From Pelagibacterium flavum (GTDB lineage Bacteria; Pseudomonadota; Alphaproteobacteria; Rhizobiales; Devosiaceae), in contig NZ_CP107716.1 of the NCBI RefSeq assembly GCF_025854335.1, forward strand, positions 2,225,001 through 2,289,000: a stretch of DNA of 64,000 nt, read 5' to 3'. How positions within the stretch are numbered: position 1 is the first letter of the stretch; each line of letters begins with the position of its first letter. Positions 60,501-64,000 of this stretch are shown here, in pieces. A program made the translations under genes and the position numbers. The notes under the pieces were generated by a model. That model was not told the DNA's origin. It searched no databases and saw only the letters and a program-made list of their open reading frames with translations.

Positions 60501-61640
60501 CTATCTCCTGTGACCGGTATGGAGCCGGCCTTCCATGTAGATCGAATAACGGGACATTCCGAAACAGAATATCCAGAACACGAAACCCGCGAACACGTAG
60601 CCGGTCACCGCATCGCTGGGGAACTGCCAGGCGATATCCGAGCCAGCGGCCCGAACGGTGTTGAGCAGCTCGAAAATGCCGATGATCGAGACCAGGGTGG
60701 TGTCCTTGAACAGGGCAATAAAGGTATTCACGATGCCCGGGATCACGTGCTTGAGGGCCTGGGGCAGGATAATCAACGCCGTAGTCTTGAGCTTGTTGAG
60801 GCCCAATGCATAGGCCGCTTCTCGCTGCCCGCCAGGAATTGCCTGCAAGCCGCCACGCACCACTTCAGCCATGTATGCCGATTCAAACAGCACAATGCCG
60901 ATGATGGCGCGCAGCAGCACGTCGGGATTTGTGCCCTGAGGCATAAATAGCGGGAACATGACAGAAGCCATGAACAGCACCGTGATAAGGGGTACGGCGC
61001 GCCAGAGCTCAATGAAGGCGACACAGAACCCTTTGATTACCGGTAGTTTTGACTGCCGGCCAAGCGCGAGCAAAATGCCCAGGGGCATCGATACAATGAT
61101 GCCGATCAGCGAAATGATCAGCGTCAGCGTCAACCCGCCCCACTGGCGTGTGGGAACGACTTCCAGCCCAAATATGCCGCCATACATCAGGAAGTAGGCG
61201 ACGAACGGATAGACGCCAAAGAACAGGATGGCGGCAGTGCGCACGAATGGCATGCGCGGGGCAAGCAAGGGGATCAAAAGGATGATCCCGATGATGAACA
61301 TCAAATTTATGCGCCAGATTTCATCCGGCGGATAAAAACCATAGATGAAGAAGTTGAAACGCGCCTGGATGAAGATCCAGCAAGCTCCGACCCCTTCAAA
61401 ACGACACGCCTCGCCCCGCAACCCTTCAGGATCGGTGAACACCGCATCGGCGACAAGAAAATTCCAGATGGGGAACAGAGTCCAGACGATCACGGCAAGA
61501 CCGATGATGGTCAGGATTGAATTGCCCGGAGTGGAAAAAAGATTGGTGCGCATCCAGGCACCGACCCCGGTCATCCTCCTTGGAGGCGGCAGAGGATCGA
61601 CGATTTTGGTGCGGACAAAGCTGAGGTCTGTGGTGCTCAT
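60501..61640 (-). CDS. aapM: General L-amino acid ABC transporter permease AapM
   Basis: The 379-residue permease has the extended N-terminal region of the family (helices near 40-60 and 105-135) and the HisM-like core with FIELWRAVPLITVLFMASV and EAAYALGLNKLKTTALIILPQALKHVIPG (EAA motif near 280). It pairs with AapQ in the membrane. It starts 4 bases after the aapQ stop. Confidence 0.95.
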   Translation of the reverse strand: MSTTDLSFVRTKIVDPLPPPRRMTGVGAWMRTNLFSTPGNSILTIIGLAVIVWTLFPIWNFLVADAVFTDPEGLRGEACRFEGVGACWIFIQARFNFFIYGFYPPDEIWRINLMFIIGIILLIPLLAPRMPFVRTAAILFFGVYPFVAYFLMYGGIFGLEVVPTRQWGGLTLTLIISLIGIIVSMPLGILLALGRQSKLPVIKGFCVAFIELWRAVPLITVLFMASVMFPLFMPQGTNPDVLLRAIIGIVLFESAYMAEVVRGGLQAIPGGQREAAYALGLNKLKTTALIILPQALKHVIPGIVNTFIALFKDTTLVSIIGIFELLNTVRAAGSDIAWQFPSDAVTGYVFAGFVFWIFCFGMSRYSIYMEGRLHTGHRR

Positions 61641-61644
61641 GATC

Positions 61645-62850
61645 TCAACGCTCCACCAGCGCGACGCGCGAATTGTACCAGTTCATGAACAGCGACGTCG
61701 TCAGCGAGAATGTCAGATAGACCGCCATCGTGAGCGCCACGATCTCGACGGCCCGCCCACTCTGATTGATCGCGGTGCCCATGAAGACGTTGACCAGCTC
61801 GGGAAAAGCGATGGCCGCCCCAAGTGAAGAGTTCTTGGTCAGGTTGAGATATTGGCTGGTCAGCGGCGGAACGATGATCCGCATGGCTTGGGGAATGACG
61901 ACCAGCCGCAGCCGGTCACCTTCCTTGAGCCCGAGGGCGGAAGCGGCTTCGACCTGGCCGTAGTTGACGGCCTGAATGCCGGCACGCACGATTTCGGCGA
62001 TGAAGGCCGCCGTATAGATGACCAAGCCCATGATCAGGGCAGTCAACTCTGGTGGCACGACGAAGCCACCAGTGTAATTAAACCCGGTCAATTCGGGATA
62101 GCTGAACGCGATCGGCACCTGCGCAGCAAGCAGCGCAATCACCGTCGGGACCAGGACAATGCCGAGCATTGGCAGCACGACAGGAAGTCGGTCTCCCTTT
62201 TCTTCCATCTTGCGGATTCGACGCGCGCGCCAGATCACAGCCGCAATGATCGAAACGATGAAAATGCCGAGAGCGAGCAGGAACCGGCTGTCACTCTGGA
62301 GCAGCGGCAGATAAAGCCCCCGCTGGTTCAGGACCGCGCCCAGGGGCAACTCGTAGCTTTGCCGAACAGCAGGCAAGGCGTTGAGCGCCATGAAGTACCA
62401 GAAAAACAGCTGCAGCAAGAGCGGCATGTTGCGCATGACTTCGACATAGACTGTCGCAAGTTTGCGGATGAGGAAATTTGACGAGAGCCGCGCGATACCG
62501 ATGATAAAGCCCAGTATCGTTGCCAGCACAATGCCGATAACGGCCACCAGCAGCGTGTTCAATATGCCGACGATATAGACGTCGAGGTAGGTCGAGCTGC
62601 GACTGAACGGCAAGAGGGAGAAGCCGATGTTGAAACCGGCGGTCTGGAACAGAAATCCAAACCCGGTGGCTCTGCCTTGCGCCGCCATATTGGCCGCCGC
62701 GTTGGACTGTAGCCACCAGAACAGCAGCACAACCCCGATAAGCAATGCGGCCTGATATGCAATCCCGCGCGCAGTCGGATTGTAAAAAAGCGAAGCGTCA
62801 AGGCCCGACCGTGCCGAAGTGCCCGACCGCTTCTGCGAGACGTCTGTCAT
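61645..62850 (-). CDS. aapQ: General L-amino acid ABC transporter permease AapQ
   Basis: The 401-residue permease has the large family insert and about eight helices. Motifs: VYVEVMRNMPLLLQLFFWYF, then the EAA loop QVEAASALGLKEGDRLRLVVIPQAMRIIVPP (near 300), ending MNWYNSRVALVER. It is separated from aapJ by 114 bases with a strong hairpin. Confidence 0.95.
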   Translation of the reverse strand: MTDVSQKRSGTSARSGLDASLFYNPTARGIAYQAALLIGVVLLFWWLQSNAAANMAAQGRATGFGFLFQTAGFNIGFSLLPFSRSSTYLDVYIVGILNTLLVAVIGIVLATILGFIIGIARLSSNFLIRKLATVYVEVMRNMPLLLQLFFWYFMALNALPAVRQSYELPLGAVLNQRGLYLPLLQSDSRFLLALGIFIVSIIAAVIWRARRIRKMEEKGDRLPVVLPMLGIVLVPTVIALLAAQVPIAFSYPELTGFNYTGGFVVPPELTALIMGLVIYTAAFIAEIVRAGIQAVNYGQVEAASALGLKEGDRLRLVVIPQAMRIIVPPLTSQYLNLTKNSSLGAAIAFPELVNVFMGTAINQSGRAVEIVALTMAVYLTFSLTTSLFMNWYNSRVALVER

Positions 62851-62924
62851 GTTGATCCCTTAACCCCTGGCCGAACCGACGGCATTGCAGCTGTTAAGCG
62901 CTGCTTGACTGCTAGTTCGGAAGT

Positions 62925-62947
62925 GCCCGGGCGCTGGGCGCCCGGGC
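62925..62947 (-). other. Strong hairpin between aapJ and aapQ
   Basis: GCCCGGGCGC (62925-62934) and GCGCCCGGGC (62938-62947) form a perfect 10-bp stem with a 3-base loop, 18 bases past the aapJ stop. There is no T tract on the minus strand. In ABC-importer operons such a hairpin often protects the 3' end of the binding-protein message so that it accumulates above the permease message. Confidence 0.7.
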
Positions 62948-62964
62948 TGAAAGGTGGTCGACGC

Positions 62965-63984
62965 TTAGCGGATCGGCGGAGCGTACATGACGCCGCCATC
63001 AGTCCACAGGCTATTCACGCCGCGCGGGATGTTGATCGGTGTTTCGGGGCCAACATGCTTGGCATAGAGTTCGCCATAATTGCCCACGTGCTTGATGATC
63101 CGGTAGCCCCAATCGGTCGAGAGGCCGATCGGCGTGCCGAAATCGCCTTCAACGCCCAGCAAGCGACGAACAGCAGGATTTTCCGAACCGAGCATGTCGT
63201 CGACGTTTTCCGAAGTCACACCGAGTTCTTCTGCATTGAGCATGGCAAACAGGGTCCACTTGGCGATATTGAACCACTGGGTGTCGCCGGAGCGAACCGA
63301 GGGGCCAAGCGGCTCTTTGGAGATGATCTCTGGCAGGATGATATGGGCTTCGGGATCGGGGAAACCAGAACGCTCGGCAGCCAGGGCCGAGGAGTCCGTC
63401 GTGAACACGTCACACCGTCCATCGAGATAGGCCTGAACCACTTCGTCCTGGTTGACGAACACAACGGCGTTGGACAGATCCATGCCCTGCGTCGCGAAGT
63501 AGTCAGCAGCATTAAGCTCTGTGGTCGTGCCGGATTCGATACAGACCGCGGCACCGGAGAGTTCCGTCGCAGAGGTTACGCCCGCATCCTCACGCACCAT
63601 GAAACCCTGACCGTCATAGAACATGGTGCCAGTGAAGGTGATGCCAAGATCGGTATCGCGGCTCATCGTCCACGTGGTCGTACGCGACAGCACATCGATG
63701 TTGCCGTTGGCAAGGCTTTCGAAGCGGACCTGCGATGTCAGCGGGGTGTAACGAACAGCCTCGGGATCGTCGAAGATCGCCGCAGCCATGCCGCGGCAGA
63801 AATCGACTTCCAGGCCAGTCCAGTTGTTATTGTCATCGGGGAATGAGAACCCCGGGACGCCTTCGGTCACGCCGCACTGCAGAAAGCCACGCTCCATCAC
63901 CTCGTCGAGCGTCTGCGCGAAGGCAGCGGATGAGGTGGTCGCCATCGCGGCTGCCACAGCGCAAGTGATGAATTGTTTTTTCAT
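62965..63984 (-). CDS. aapJ: General L-amino acid ABC transporter binding protein AapJ
   Basis: This periplasmic binding protein has 339 residues with a signal peptide cut after SSAAFAQ (MKKQFITCAVAAAMATTSS). Blocks SFPDDNNNWTGLEVDFCRGM, TTTWTMSRDTDLGITFTG and GVNSLWTDGGVMYAPPIR are diagnostic for AapJ/BztA. An AAAGG site lies before the ATG. First gene of aapJQMP; its promoter would be right of the window edge. Confidence 0.95.
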   Translation of the reverse strand: MKKQFITCAVAAAMATTSSAAFAQTLDEVMERGFLQCGVTEGVPGFSFPDDNNNWTGLEVDFCRGMAAAIFDDPEAVRYTPLTSQVRFESLANGNIDVLSRTTTWTMSRDTDLGITFTGTMFYDGQGFMVREDAGVTSATELSGAAVCIESGTTTELNAADYFATQGMDLSNAVVFVNQDEVVQAYLDGRCDVFTTDSSALAAERSGFPDPEAHIILPEIISKEPLGPSVRSGDTQWFNIAKWTLFAMLNAEELGVTSENVDDMLGSENPAVRRLLGVEGDFGTPIGLSTDWGYRIIKHVGNYGELYAKHVGPETPINIPRGVNSLWTDGGVMYAPPIR

Positions 63985-64000
63985 AGGATTGCCTTTGTTT

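Noticed and set aside
1..64000. CRISPR arrays, rRNA genes and transposases
   Set aside because: I looked for regularly spaced repeats, rRNA sequence and DDE transposase ORFs and found none.

Overview
The window reads as a chromosomal segment of a GC-rich alphaproteobacterium of the order Hyphomicrobiales (Rhizobiales), plausibly near Devosia/Pelagibacterium. The basis is gene order (proS-lolC-lolD-dnaE; nuoA-N followed by birA, RNase J and a DUF1467 gene), the long C-terminal extension on NuoE, the aapJQMP amino-acid transporter and the protein sequences. Genus is inference; 16S or marker searches would settle it.

Layout. 1-8065 (all on the minus strand): the N-terminal third of dnaE, a 32-codon membrane-peptide ORF with a LexA-like promoter, lolD, lolC/E, proS, an intergenic region with a probable small RNA on the plus strand, then DUF1467, RNase J and biotin-protein ligase. 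8077-22986: a complete 14-gene complex I operon read from nuoA (right) to nuoN (left), mostly with overlapping stops and starts. 23295-25425: three small outer-membrane beta-barrel genes separated by strong terminators. 25808-30097: an XRE-cupin regulator, a multi-pass membrane protein, a secreted protein, tRNA-Cys and mobA.

30182-46768: a 16.6-kb integrated element between an 18-bp direct repeat, one copy of which is the 3' end of tRNA-Asn(GUU). It carries a P4-type integrase, an AlpA-like regulator, a primase-helicase, an iteron-like origin candidate just 3' of that gene, and an HK97-type head and packaging set (portal, protease, capsid, HNH, connector, closure protein, small and large terminase). 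No tail or lysis genes are seen. This is the plan of a capsid-forming phage-inducible chromosomal island (cf-PICI): a satellite that builds its own heads and would need tails from a helper phage. The attL end holds five small uncharacterised genes and an element-borne tRNA-Arg(UCU). One near-perfect sigma-70 promoter overlapped by a 15-bp palindrome lies at the head of the late region.

46915-63984: host genes again. These are a siderophore-interacting flavoprotein, a TerC-family membrane protein, a fosmidomycin-resistance-type MFS pump with an SRPBCC gene and an ArsR regulator, the sulfate-activation genes cysD and cysNC, a photolyase, cysteine synthase, cardiolipin synthase, and the aapJQMP general amino-acid ABC transporter with a second, separately terminated binding-protein gene. 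Sulfate activation (CysD/CysNC) and CysK together serve cysteine synthesis.
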